Below are positions 49,658 to 59,652 of a stretch of 64,000 bases of DNA, piece after piece; positions within the stretch are counted from its first letter, which is position 1, and each line of letters opens with the position of its first letter. The DNA is from Prevotellaceae bacterium UBA1746 (lineage in GTDB: Bacteria; Bacteroidota; Bacteroidia; Bacteroidales; Bacteroidaceae), in the NCBI GenBank assembly GCA_905369775.1, contig CAJPJR010000004.1, positions 1 through 64,000 of the forward strand, read 5' to 3'. Made by a program: the position numbers and the translations under genes. The notes under the pieces were generated by a model that ran no database searches, was not told the origin of the DNA, and worked only from the letters and a program-made list of their open reading frames with translations.

Positions 49658-50146
49658 TCAAGGTTTGGCGATGAGTTCGCGCACTTTTTCAATGAGTTTC
49701 TCTTCGCCCCCTTCGGTATATCCCGAGCGCGAATAGGCGATTTTGCCTTTGCCGTCGAGGATAAAAACGTGCGGAATGAGGCTTACGTTGAGCGCACGGC
49801 GGAAATTGCTGTTGGGATCGAGGAGTACGTCGTAAGTCCAGCCCTTTCCGTCGACGAAGGGGCGCACGCGCTCGCTGTTTTGCGCCTCGTCGATGCTCAC
49901 AGCTACGAGGCGCACGCCGGTTTCTTCGCGCCATTCGTCGTAAACGTCGGCGATGGCCGAGAGTTCGCGGTTACAAGGTTTGCACCACGTGGCGAAAAAG
50001 CTGATAATGATGGGGCGGCCGGCGTTGGACAGCGTGTCTGTGCGCACGGCGCGGCCATCTAAATCGCGCAACACGGTGGCGGGCAACTGCGCGGCCACAC
50101 CCAGCGTGCAAAAGAAGAGGAGAAAGGCAAAAAAGATGCGTTGCAT
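49658..50146 (-). CDS. TlpA/ResA-type thioredoxin, exported
   Basis: This 162-residue protein has a signal peptide (residues 1-19, VAAQ) and a thioredoxin fold of the TlpA/AhpC type. The active site is FFATWCKPCNRE (Cys55 and Cys58), and the cis-Pro loop is VSLIPHVFILDGKGKI. It is a periplasmic thiol-disulfide oxidoreductase, probably reductive, as in cytochrome maturation or protein repair. It heads a transcript with the DUF6029 barrel gene (17 bases) and the rhodanese. The ATG at 50146 is used because it begins the signal peptide. Confidence 0.9.
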   Translation of the reverse strand: MQRIFFAFLLFFCTLGVAAQLPATVLRDLDGRAVRTDTLSNAGRPIIISFFATWCKPCNRELSAIADVYDEWREETGVRLVAVSIDEAQNSERVRPFVDGKGWTYDVLLDPNSNFRRALNVSLIPHVFILDGKGKIAYSRSGYTEGGEEKLIEKVRELIAKP

Positions 50147-50257
50147 GAGACGAGAGGATAAAGAAAAAACCGGCGGGGCCGGCACTTGCGTGCCGACTCT
50201 CCGTCAGTTCTGTGTTGGGGGTGGGATACAAATAATGAATCTGCCCTTCGCCCGTGG

Positions 50258-51691
<1,434 letters not shown>

Positions 51692-51772
51692 AAAGGGTAA
51701 CTGCGTGGTGAGAAAACAGTGGGAGCGCCCCGTCGTCGGCGATGTCTCGCGCGGGGATGGGCGCTTAGAGCA

Positions 51773-51805
51773 CAAATATACAATAAAAATATGTCGTGTG
51801 CCAAT
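51773..51805 (-). promoter_or_regulatory. promoter of sufB
   Basis: On the minus strand ATTG (51805-51802), about 21 bases, TATATTTG (51780-51773). The leader to the ATG at 51691 is about 75 bases. Confidence 0.55.
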
Positions 51806-51974
51806 TTTCCTGCCCCGTTGTTGTTTTTTTAGGTGCGGGCGTCGCTTTGCATACACCCGACAGCGATCTGAAGACTTGTTGTGTATAATGAATAGCTTTG
51901 CGTCTACGCAAAAAACACGGGGACTTTCTCTTGATTTATTTCAGAAAAAAGAACGTCGTCTCCACAAAACTTAC
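51806..51974. other. divergent promoter region between sufB and the AraC-type regulator
   Basis: The region between the two promoters holds a second plus-strand -7-like element, TAGCTTTG at 51893-51900, which could also serve the regulator gene. No clear operator palindrome was seen. Confidence 0.4.
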
Positions 51975-51982
51975 TATATTTG
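51975..51982 (+). promoter_or_regulatory. -7 element TATATTTG
   Basis: TATATTTG fits the consensus and lies 31 bases before the ATG at 52014. No good TTTG was seen at -33, which would suit a regulated promoter. Confidence 0.45.
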
Positions 51983-52013
51983 CGGTAGTAGTAACCGATT
52001 AAACCGCGATGTG

Positions 52014-52922
52014 ATGAACAACTCGGCCTCCTCTTCAGACGCGCGCCGCCATGAGCCACACAGCGTGGCGCTGCAAGACATGCGCCCCTACGCATTGGGG
52101 ACGGAACTGCTCGACGACGAACTCCTCATCGTGGAGGATCTCGCCGCTTTGCCCGCCGACACGCAGGCGGTGCAGACCTCTTTTTTCACCGTGGGCTACT
52201 GCTCCGCGGGAGAAGCCGACTTCGTTCTCAACGATCGCACCTTTCGCGTCGAACCCGGCGACCTCTTCCTGGCGTTCGGACAACAAACCTTCAGCGAAAT
52301 CCATTTCTCGCCCGGATTCTCCGCACAGGCCATTTTCCAAAACCTCGCTTTCGTGCAGGAAACCCTCATGTCCATGACGCAGCTCTGGCCCTATCTGCTC
52401 TCGCTCATGGAGCAACCCGTGCTTTCGCTCAACCCTGAGGAGAAACACCGAGTCCTGGCCGACTATCGTGCCCTGCACACCCGCATGCTCGACAACAAAC
52501 ATTGTTTCGCCCGCGAGGTGATCAAAACTTGCCTACAGAGTTTCTATCTCGACCTCTGCCAGTTGCTCGAAGAGCGGGGCGCGCGCCGAGAAACCTTCAA
52601 CACGCGAACATTCAACATCTTCTATCGCTTCATGCAACTGCTCTCTCGCAATTTTGCTGAGCAGCGCAGTGTGAATTGGTACGCCGATCAGTTGCAACTC
52701 ACCCCTAAATATCTGTCGCAGCTCATTAAAAATGTGAGTGGCCGCACCGTGGGCCAGTGGGTCTCGGTGTTGGTGGTGATGGAAATCAAGAGTCTGCTGC
52801 GCAACACCGATTTGAGCATCAAAGAAATCTCCTCCGGCATGAATTTCCCCTCGCAGAGTCTCATGGGACGCTACTTCAAGAACTACACCGGACTCTCTCC
52901 GCTCGACTACCGCCGACGCTGA
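52014..52922 (+). CDS. AraC family transcriptional regulator
   Basis: This 302-residue protein has an N-terminal cupin-like sensing domain (FTVGYCSAGEADFVLNDRTF, then VEPGDLFLAF) and a C-terminal AraC/XylS double helix-turn-helix. The first HTH contains NWYADQLQLTPKYLSQLIKN and the second STDLSIKEI-like and SLMGRYFKNYTGLSPLDYRR. It is divergent from sufB and 183 bases upstream of an aldose-1-epimerase-like gene. Either could be its target, but the ligand is unknown. The ATG at 52014 is chosen for its distance from the -7 element; the frame is open upstream. Confidence 0.9.
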   Translation: MNNSASSSDARRHEPHSVALQDMRPYALGTELLDDELLIVEDLAALPADTQAVQTSFFTVGYCSAGEADFVLNDRTFRVEPGDLFLAFGQQTFSEIHFSPGFSAQAIFQNLAFVQETLMSMTQLWPYLLSLMEQPVLSLNPEEKHRVLADYRALHTRMLDNKHCFAREVIKTCLQSFYLDLCQLLEERGARRETFNTRTFNIFYRFMQLLSRNFAEQRSVNWYADQLQLTPKYLSQLIKNVSGRTVGQWVSVLVVMEIKSLLRNTDLSIKEISSGMNFPSQSLMGRYFKNYTGLSPLDYRRR

Positions 52923-53105
52923 CGCCCCCTCCGCTTCGACGAGGGCACAACCCCCCGAAAAGACACCGCGCGCCGCCGCGAATGAGCGAAAGGCCGCCCG
53001 AACACGAACCAATCTGACGCAGAAGCCAATAACGGCAGCCCGATAAAAAAACGACATCGCACACATTATATATATAGTTCAACCGCCTTAATACAGAAAA
53101 GAATT

Positions 53106-54023
53106 ATGTATGCGCTACAAAATGAAAACTTGCGACTCGAAGTCTCGGCTCGAGGCGCAGAAATCCAAAGTCTCGTAGACCTCAACAGCGGCCGCGAAAT
53201 CATTTGGCAAGGCGATGCCGCCTATTGGAACGGCCGTTCGCCCATTCTCTTCCCCATCACAGGCGGACTGTGGGACGGGACGTGCCGACTCGACGGCCGC
53301 AGTTACCAAATACCCAAGCACGGTTTCGTGCGCCGGAGAGATTGGCAGTTGGTGGAGCAGGGTGTCGATTTTCTGCACCTGGCTGTGGAGAACACCGATG
53401 AGGAACTTCGGCAGTTTCCTTGGCCCTACCGCCTCGAAGTGGTCTACACCCTGCGCGGACGCTCCCTCCGCGCCGATCTCCGCGTGGTGAATCGCTCGCT
53501 CCACAGCTCCATGTGGTTCCAAGTCGGGGCGCATCCCGCACTCAACCTCCCCGACTGGGCCGAGCACGGCCAGCACGTTGCCGGTTTCCTCCGCTTCGAA
53601 GGCACACCCCGCGACATGCTGCGTGCCGGCCGCCAGGGCTGCGTCGAACCCGGGCGTGTGCCCATCCCCTGGAGCAAGAATCTGCAAACCCTCGCCGCGT
53701 TGGCCTTCCACCAGATGGGCAATGCGCTCGTGCCCATCGAAGTGAGCACCTTCGCCAACGAGGCTTTGATCTTCGATGGCCGCCAGGTGGAGGCCGTAGA
53801 GGTGCTCGATCGCAAGCGCAGGCGCTTTGCGCGCGTGGCTTCTTCCGCACCGGTGTGGCTCATTTGGCAACCCGCCGGCCGACACGCCCCCTTTGTCTGT
53901 GTCGAACCCTGGTATGGACTGCCCGATCCCGTCGATTTCGACGGCGAAATGCCCCAACGACCCGAAATCCAACGCGCTGCACCCCGCGAAACGTGGGAAG
54001 GCTGGTGGACTTTGGAGGTCTGA
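53106..54023 (+). CDS. aldose 1-epimerase family protein (LacX-like)
   Basis: This 305-residue protein has the galactose-mutarotase fold, with the LacX-like group motifs: LEVSARGAEIQSLVDLNSGR, WNGRSPILFPITGGL, a catalytic-type His in KHGFVRRRDW, and VGAHPALNLP later. The catalytic pair would be the His of GAHPA and a C-terminal Glu in VEPWYGLPDPVDF. It should interconvert the anomers of an unidentified sugar in the cytoplasm. There is no signal peptide. It has an A/T-rich stretch (53067-53081) just upstream but no consensus promoter that I could find. Confidence 0.88.
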   Translation: MYALQNENLRLEVSARGAEIQSLVDLNSGREIIWQGDAAYWNGRSPILFPITGGLWDGTCRLDGRSYQIPKHGFVRRRDWQLVEQGVDFLHLAVENTDEELRQFPWPYRLEVVYTLRGRSLRADLRVVNRSLHSSMWFQVGAHPALNLPDWAEHGQHVAGFLRFEGTPRDMLRAGRQGCVEPGRVPIPWSKNLQTLAALAFHQMGNALVPIEVSTFANEALIFDGRQVEAVEVLDRKRRRFARVASSAPVWLIWQPAGRHAPFVCVEPWYGLPDPVDFDGEMPQRPEIQRAAPRETWEGWWTLEV

Positions 54024-54024
54024 A

Positions 54025-54056
54025 CTTGGTGGAAAAGCCGATATTACGTATATTTG
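54025..54056 (+). promoter_or_regulatory. promoter of the CotH-family gene
   Basis: CTTG at 54025-54028, 20 bases, TATATTTG at 54049-54056. It starts 2 bases after the stop of the epimerase-like gene and gives a leader of about 105 bases. Confidence 0.6.
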
Positions 54057-54168
54057 CCCCACGCGCCGCGCACTACTTCGACGAGGTTTGCGCGGCGCGT
54101 GCCGCATTTGCGGGCTGCAACCCGGTGCGGCGCCCCGAAATGTTCCCCGTTTTTTCAATTTTCTCCCC

Positions 54169-55539
54169 ATGTTTTCCCGTATTCTCCCCTTGTTTCTCTC
54201 GCTACTCGCCGTGCTTTCTGCCGCGGCACAGCGAGAAGTGCCGCGCATCGACATTAAATTGGCCGACGGCATCACGCTTTCCGACCTCGAAAGCAGTAAA
54301 AAAACGTGGCGCCGCGCGCAGATCACCATCACGGCCGCAGGAATCGGGAAAAACATCACCGATTCGGCCAAAGTGCGCGGGCGCGGCAACACCACGTGGA
54401 CGATGAAGAAAAAGCCCTTCCGCTTTAAGTTCGACAAAAAGCAAAGTCCCTTCGGATTGGCCAAGGGAAAAAGCTGGGTGCTGCTGGCCAACTTCCTCAG
54501 CGATGCGCAGTTGAACAACGCCATCGCCATGCGCACCGCCCAACTCGTGGGCGCCAGCCACGCCAACCACATGATTCCGGTTGAACTCTACATCAACGGC
54601 TCCTACCGCGGCCTTTACAACCTGACTGAGCAGGTGGATTTGGCCTCCAACAGCGTCGTTGTGTCCGATGAGTCGAAGGCCGCGCTCCTCGAGTGGGACA
54701 CTTACGACGGCGACCCCAAGCGCGACAGCACCTACAAGTTGCCCATCGACCTCAAAGCCCCCGAGCTCGACGACTATGTCAAAGCGCACGGCAAAGAAGC
54801 GGCGGCGCGCTATGAACAAACGCTCAACAGCGAGGTGCAAAAGCTCACCCGCGCTGTGCTTTCCGAGCGCACTGCCGAGGTGGTCGACGTGCCTTCGCTC
54901 GCGGCCTTCTACTATGTGTTCGACCTCACGGGCAACCTCGAATTGCGCCACCCGAAGAGCGTCAATGTGTGGCGTGCCGACATCTTCGACCCGCAATCCA
55001 AGTGGGTGTTCGGCCCCGTGTGGGACTTCGATTGGGCCTATGGTTACGAGCACACCGGCGCCTTTGCCACGATCAACCCCCAGTTTGACCTCCTCGACGG
55101 GAAAGGCCCTAACGGCCCCGGCCGCAACTTCTTCCGCCACGCCATGCGCGGATCGCAAGAGGTGGCCACCGCTTACAATGAGTTGGCGCAGCGCTTTGCC
55201 AAGCAGGGCGGCATCGACTCGCTCTGCAAGTATATCGACGAATATGCCGCTTGGATCGCCCCGGCCGCCGAACGCGACTTCAATCGCTGGTGGAAAGGCA
55301 GCCCCGACTACACTTCTCTCGCCGCACTGATGAAGGCTTGGCTCAGCGAGCGCGCCACTTACATCGCCGAGCACCCCATCGGCTACGTGCCCACGGGCGT
55401 GCGTGCCGTGCCTGCGGCCACGCGGAGCGAAGAGGCGCCGATTTATACGCTCGATGGCCGCCGTCTTTCGCCCGGTGCAACCCGTCCTGCGGGCGTTTTA
55501 CTCCAAGGGGGTCGCAAAATCGTGGGCACGCGCCCCTGA
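54169..55539 (+). CDS. CotH kinase family secreted protein with C-terminal sorting-like tail
   Basis: This 456-residue protein has a signal peptide (LSAAAQ) and a CotH-type atypical kinase domain. The motifs are VRGRGNTTWTMKKKPFRFKF near residue 70, SWVLLANFLSDAQLNNAIAM near residue 105, and the metal-binding stretch VWDFDWAYGY near residue 290. CotH proteins in other bacteria phosphorylate spore-coat proteins; the target here is unknown. The C-terminal 30 residues (PIYTLDGRRLSPG ... GGRKIVGTRP) resemble the type IX sorting tail, so it is probably exported across the outer membrane. The MerR gene follows after 45 bases. Confidence 0.85.
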   Translation: MFSRILPLFLSLLAVLSAAAQREVPRIDIKLADGITLSDLESSKKTWRRAQITITAAGIGKNITDSAKVRGRGNTTWTMKKKPFRFKFDKKQSPFGLAKGKSWVLLANFLSDAQLNNAIAMRTAQLVGASHANHMIPVELYINGSYRGLYNLTEQVDLASNSVVVSDESKAALLEWDTYDGDPKRDSTYKLPIDLKAPELDDYVKAHGKEAAARYEQTLNSEVQKLTRAVLSERTAEVVDVPSLAAFYYVFDLTGNLELRHPKSVNVWRADIFDPQSKWVFGPVWDFDWAYGYEHTGAFATINPQFDLLDGKGPNGPGRNFFRHAMRGSQEVATAYNELAQRFAKQGGIDSLCKYIDEYAAWIAPAAERDFNRWWKGSPDYTSLAALMKAWLSERATYIAEHPIGYVPTGVRAVPAATRSEEAPIYTLDGRRLSPGATRPAGVLLQGGRKIVGTRP

Positions 55540-55584
55540 TCTTCCCCCGCTTTTTCACCTGTAAACTCTACTTTCCTACTGCAC

Positions 55585-55932
55585 ATGCCGGTCAAAGCTG
55601 ACAAAGACCTCAAACTCTACTATTCCATCGGCGAAGTGGCCGAGATGTTCGGCGTGAACGACACGCTGCTCCGCTTCTGGGAACGCGAATTTCCGCAGAT
55701 CTCACCCAAGAAGGGCGCACGCGGCATTCGCCAATACACGAAACGCGACATCGAAACCGTGCGCGTGGTCTACAACCTGGTGAAGGTGCGCGGACTCCGC
55801 ATCGAGGCCGCGCGCGAAGCCCTGCGCAACAACTACAATGCCACGGCCAGTGCCACGGAAGTGGTGGATCGCCTGCGCGCCATCCGCGAGGAACTGGTGA
55901 GCATCCGCGAGGAACTCGGCAGTTTGCAGTGA
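55585..55932 (+). CDS. MerR family transcriptional regulator
   Basis: This 115-residue protein has an N-terminal MerR winged-helix HTH (YYSIGEVAEMFGVNDTLLRF, then WEREFPQISPKKGARGIRQY) and a short helical tail ending in a coiled coil (VDRLRAIREELVSIREELGS). It lacks an obvious metal or ligand domain, so it belongs to the short MerR group common in Bacteroidota. It lies between the CotH gene and radA, 84 bases upstream of radA, and is probably co-transcribed with one or both. Confidence 0.88.
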   Translation: MPVKADKDLKLYYSIGEVAEMFGVNDTLLRFWEREFPQISPKKGARGIRQYTKRDIETVRVVYNLVKVRGLRIEAAREALRNNYNATASATEVVDRLRAIREELVSIREELGSLQ

Positions 55933-56016
55933 ACCCATGTCTTTTCGCACCCCTGCCGCCGCTCATCTCTCCGAGGTGGGCGGAGGCAGGGGCTACTTTT
56001 CTGAACACCATCTCCT

Positions 56017-57408
56017 ATGGCCAAAGCAAAAACCGCCTACGTCTGCGACGTGTGCGGATACGACACACCGAAATGGGTGGGCAAATGCCCCTCGTGCGGC
56101 AGTTGGAACACGATGAAGGAATTTACCGTCGCTCCGTCCTCGCCTTCGCGCGGCGCCGCCGTGGTGCAGCAGGCCGGATTGCACCGCGACACGCCGCATC
56201 CTGTGCCACTTTCGCAAATTGACGCCGCCGAAGAACCGCGACTCGACACGCACGACGCCGAACTCAACCGGGTGCTCGGCGGGGGCATCGTGCCCGGCAG
56301 CCTGATCCTCCTGGGCGGCGAACCGGGCATCGGGAAAAGCACGCTCTTGCTCCAAACGGTGCTCGGCATGGCGGAGCGCCGCATCCTTTATGTGAGCGGG
56401 GAGGAGAGCGAACGCCAAATCAAACTGCGCGCCGACCGCCTCTTGCCCGAAAATGCCGCCGCCGACGGCATGCTCCTGCTCTGCGAAACGCGCATGGAGC
56501 GCATCTTTGAGGAGGTGCGCGCCGTCCGTCCCGAATTGCTCATCATCGATTCGGTGCAAACCATGCACACCGAGACGGTAGAAAGCTCGCCCGGCAGCGT
56601 AACCCAGATACGCGAGTGCGCTGCCGCCCTACTTAAGTTTGCCAAGGAGCAGGGGGTGCCCGTTTTGCTCATCGGACACATCACAAAAGAGGGAAGCATC
56701 GCCGGACCGAAGGTGTTGGAGCACATCGTGGACTGCGTGTTGCAGTTCGAAGGCGACCGCCATTATTTCTATCGCATCCTCCGCAGCATCAAAAACCGCT
56801 TCGGCTCGACGGCCGAGCTGGGTATTTACGAAATGAACGCCAACGGTCTGCGTCCGGTCGACAACCCTTCGGAGTTGCTCCTCACGCAGCACGACGAACC
56901 CCTCTCGGGTGTGGCGATTTGTGCCGCCCTCGAGGGCGTGCGCCCCTTCTTGATCGAGACGCAGGCCTTGGTTTCTACCGCGGCCTACGGCACGCCGCAG
57001 CGATCGGCCACCGGTTTCGACCTGCGCCGCCTGAATATGTTGTTGGCCGTGCTCGAAAAGCGCGTGGGCTTCAAGTTGGGAGCGAAAGACGTGTTTCTCA
57101 ACATCGCCGGTGGCCTGCGGGTGACCGATCCCGCGATCGATTTGAGCGTCATCGCGGCGGTGTTGTCGAGCAATGTCGACACGCCCATCGATCAGGACGT
57201 GGCCATGGCGGGCGAATGTGGTTTGAGTGGTGAGATTCGCCCCGTGACGCGCATCGATCGCCGCATTGCTGAGGCCATGAAATTGGGCTTCCGCCGTTTC
57301 CTCCTCCCGGCGCAGAACATGAAGTCGCTCGATGCGGCCCGTTTCTCGGGCATTGAACTCGTCCCCGTCTCGCGTGTCGAGGCTGCCCTGCGCGAGTTGT
57401 TCGGATAG
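56017..57408 (+). CDS. radA: DNA repair protein RadA
   Basis: This 463-residue protein is RadA/Sms, a RecA-like helicase that processes branched recombination intermediates. The N-terminal zinc finger has Cys10, Cys13, Cys24 and Cys27 (VCDVCGYDTPKWVGKCPSCG). Walker A is GGEPGIGKST (residues 100-109), Walker B lies near LLIIDSVQT, and the RadA-specific KNRFG motif is at 259-263. A Lon-like C-terminal domain ends the protein (LGAKDVFLNIAGGLRVTDPA). The length is normal. It is the last gene of the rightward cluster and ends before a terminator. Confidence 0.96.
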   Translation: MAKAKTAYVCDVCGYDTPKWVGKCPSCGSWNTMKEFTVAPSSPSRGAAVVQQAGLHRDTPHPVPLSQIDAAEEPRLDTHDAELNRVLGGGIVPGSLILLGGEPGIGKSTLLLQTVLGMAERRILYVSGEESERQIKLRADRLLPENAAADGMLLLCETRMERIFEEVRAVRPELLIIDSVQTMHTETVESSPGSVTQIRECAAALLKFAKEQGVPVLLIGHITKEGSIAGPKVLEHIVDCVLQFEGDRHYFYRILRSIKNRFGSTAELGIYEMNANGLRPVDNPSELLLTQHDEPLSGVAICAALEGVRPFLIETQALVSTAAYGTPQRSATGFDLRRLNMLLAVLEKRVGFKLGAKDVFLNIAGGLRVTDPAIDLSVIAAVLSSNVDTPIDQDVAMAGECGLSGEIRPVTRIDRRIAEAMKLGFRRFLLPAQNMKSLDAARFSGIELVPVSRVEAALRELFG

Positions 57409-57489
57409 GGCGGGGTGAATGGGGGAGAAAGTGGGTGGAGTGTGAGCTTTTCGCAGTGCACTCCTCTCTATTCTTCCCTCAAATGTCAA

Positions 57490-57531
57490 AACGAGGCGGT
57501 TGTTTCGATGTGCGACCGCCTCGTTTTATTT
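57490..57531. terminator. terminator between convergent genes
   Basis: CGAGGCGGT (57492-57500) pairs with ACCGCCTCG (57515-57523), followed by TTTTATTTT. It lies 84 bases after the radA stop and before the leftward ORFs. Confidence 0.75.
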
Positions 57532-57554
57532 TGAAGGATGGGGATTATTGTTTA

Positions 57555-57995
57555 CTAGTAGTCGGCAGATGTGCTGTCAACGAAGCTTTCCTCCTCTTCG
57601 CCCTCCAGTCCTTCGTCGTAGGGTACGTCGAGGGAGACACTATCTTCGACATTGGAAGTTCCTTCTTCATAATCTGAGTATTTGTCATAGTCGAAGTTTT
57701 GCGCAATTTCGGCGGTACAGAAGATAACCCCGACCTCATCTTTTGAATGAGCCACAATAACGTGCTTTCCGTTGCTCAGATCGAAGAGTTTCGCTCCCTT
57801 ATTTTCTTTGGGTACTTTGCCGCGGGCGGCGAATTTCTTGATGAGTATGTGATAGAGATTGTCTGTTTTTCCTTCTAACTTTCCGGTGCCGGAGAACGTG
57901 ACTCCGCAAGCTGCTACTTTTGCGTTGTTCCACGCGTATTGATAGCCGTTGCAGGCAAATTCTCCTCGACCGGGATAGTCGTCGAAGGCGACCAA
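57555..57995 (-). CDS. hypothetical protein, start uncertain, in frame with the upstream gene
   Basis: I do not recognise this protein. The only usual start codon is a TTG at 57995, giving 146 residues; no ATG or GTG lies in the open frame, which continues upstream to 58040 with sequence that still looks like protein (ELQILDDNGIKVQF). It is in the same frame as the WG-repeat gene and separated from it only by tandem stops TAG TGA (58041-58046). A middle part resembles a small basic domain (ILIKKFAARGKVPKENKGAK) and the C terminus is very acidic (EGLEGEEEESF). It could be a truncated or interrupted extension of the upstream gene, or a real gene with a TTG start. Base composition is lower in GC than the surroundings. 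Confidence 0.45.
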   Translation of the reverse strand: MVAFDDYPGRGEFACNGYQYAWNNAKVAACGVTFSGTGKLEGKTDNLYHILIKKFAARGKVPKENKGAKLFDLSNGKHVIVAHSKDEVGVIFCTAEIAQNFDYDKYSDYEEGTSNVEDSVSLDVPYDEGLEGEEEESFVDSTSADY

Positions 57996-58043
57996 AAATT
58001 GAACTTTGATGCCGTTGTCATCCAGTATTTGTAGCTCAATTCA

Positions 58044-59252
58044 CTAATACGCATAATTGTTAGGTGTATTTGAGCTTACCCAATCGTTACCATCGGAGTG
58101 TCCCATCTCTACCATATCTGGTAATTTCGGAAGTACCATGCCTTTCAAATCAATGAGAACGTAACTTCCGTCATTTCGTTGGGCGATGGTGTGTTTCCCG
58201 TCGATTACTTTAAATTCTATGATTTCGGAATAGATTTCATCGCCCACTTGATTGCCCTCCAAGTCTATGATTTTGCATTGGCTTCTCCCGTTATCGTCGT
58301 CGAACGTGGCAATAAGCAGCCCGTCTCCGTCGAAACGGAGGTTGCTATATTGAGCGTGGATGAGTGTTTCTCCCTTCAGGTTCATCAACCCGAAGCGTTT
58401 ATCGACACAATAAGTGAAGTTCTCACCTTCTACGTCCATAATTTCACTTACAGGTCCACCTTCTAAAAGCTGGTTGCCTTTGCTGTCAAGAATGGTAGAC
58501 ACTATTTTCCCGTTGCGATTTTGCCAAGCAATGATTTTGTCACCGCCGTAGAACATACAGATGTAGTTGTCTCCCGACAGTTGGTTGATTTCTTTTCCGT
58601 CCCTGTCAAGTACTCTTATTTTCGTGCCTTGCATTTCTCCTTTTTCATCACGAATAACTTTGCTGTATTGGGCCGGTATGGCGAGAAGCAATCCGTTTTC
58701 ACGGAATATGTGGAGGAAGGTCGGTTCAATTAGGTGGCTGGGTTCAATTATGCAGTTACCCTCGCGATCAATCGCTCCGGTTAAACTGTCCGTTGTCTTG
58801 AAATATGCGATTCCGCAGTGGAACGCCGATACACTTTCTATGACTTTGTCGTTGATTTTGTCGAGTATTTTAATAGTTTTGCCGTCAGTGTCGATAATTT
58901 TGACTGGTTCGTTGGCTTCGGCCACCACGGCACGGCCGTTGTTGAAGGAAGAGGCAGAAGTGTATTCACCACCGATTTTCTCGGGCTTGGCTTCGGCTGT
59001 GTACATCTCCCAAAGGCCCTTGTCGTTGCGTACAAAGAATCGACCTTCGCGTGCAAGGGTGGGTTCGTTGTTGAACTCTTCTCTGAACAATACCTTGCCG
59101 TCTGGAGAGATCATGCCCCATTGCCCGTCTTGAGTCTCACGGAAGGGGATGTATTCGACTTTGCTCCGACCGGAGCCACCCGAGCAGGAGTTGAGGGGCA
59201 GCAGTAAGATCACCGCAAATAGGGTGAGTGCCCATTGATAGAGGTTTTTCAT
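58044..59252 (-). CDS. WG-repeat lipoprotein
   Basis: This 402-residue protein has a lipoprotein signal (lipobox LNSCSGG near residue 23). About seven WG/KWG-type repeats follow, such as QWGMISPDGKVLFREEF, AIDREGNCIIEPSHLIEP and RFGLMNLKGETLIHAQYSNL, each a beta-hairpin blade. Such proteins are surface or periplasmic and of unknown function. It has a canonical promoter at 59372-59403. Codon use and base composition are lower in GC than in the neighbouring genes, a sign of acquisition. The tandem stop at its end leads in frame into the next ORF. Confidence 0.8.
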   Translation of the reverse strand: MKNLYQWALTLFAVILLLPLNSCSGGSGRSKVEYIPFRETQDGQWGMISPDGKVLFREEFNNEPTLAREGRFFVRNDKGLWEMYTAEAKPEKIGGEYTSASSFNNGRAVVAEANEPVKIIDTDGKTIKILDKINDKVIESVSAFHCGIAYFKTTDSLTGAIDREGNCIIEPSHLIEPTFLHIFRENGLLLAIPAQYSKVIRDEKGEMQGTKIRVLDRDGKEINQLSGDNYICMFYGGDKIIAWQNRNGKIVSTILDSKGNQLLEGGPVSEIMDVEGENFTYCVDKRFGLMNLKGETLIHAQYSNLRFDGDGLLIATFDDDNGRSQCKIIDLEGNQVGDEIYSEIIEFKVIDGKHTIAQRNDGSYVLIDLKGMVLPKLPDMVEMGHSDGNDWVSSNTPNNYAY

Positions 59253-59371
59253 GATAGAAATTGATGAGATGAAGACGAATGATTGGGGATCTGTCGGTTA
59301 TATTTCGGAACTTGTAGCAGACAGAGGTGGATTTTATGTGTGCGTAGGTAGTTTATTTTCTTGGTATGTGG

Positions 59372-59403
59372 CGAAGGTAATAAAAAGGTGGAATATGGGC
59401 AAA
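59372..59403 (-). promoter_or_regulatory. canonical promoter of the WG-repeat gene
   Basis: On the minus strand TTTG (59403-59400), exactly 20 bases, TACCTTCG (59379-59372). The leader to the ATG at 59252 is about 110 bases. Confidence 0.65.
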
Positions 59404-59520
59404 AGATTTTCTTAGATTTTTGTCTATTAGGTGAGTGTTGTGCTAAATATGTGTGATGTGTCGATATGATTTTCCATGAATTTCTTGTTTAGCGGGAAGC
59501 AAGGTGAGGGGAATTCTGTA
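59404..59520. other. A/T-rich non-coding stretch
   Basis: Upstream of the WG-repeat promoter. It is visibly lower in GC than the rest of the window and holds no recognised gene. Confidence 0.4.
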
Positions 59521-59590
59521 TTTTCCTAAAAAATCCCCGGTAAAAACACAAAACACCCCGATTTTCTTCGGAAAATCGGGGTGTTTTTGT
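59521..59590. repeat. intergenic G/C-tract repeat cluster, locus 6, also a bidirectional terminator
   Basis: A half-unit AAAAAATCCCCGG (59528-59540) precedes a perfect 17-bp stem, AAAACACCCCGATTTTC (59550-59566), and its complement (59571-59587), around the loop TTCG. A and T flanks make this hairpin a terminator in both directions; it lies 65 bases behind the glutamine synthetase stop. Confidence 0.75.
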
Positions 59591-59652
59591 TGCGCCGTGA
59601 GGAGAGGCGGTGCACCGTGTGGCACGGCGGGGAGAAAAGGCGCGCTTTTCGA

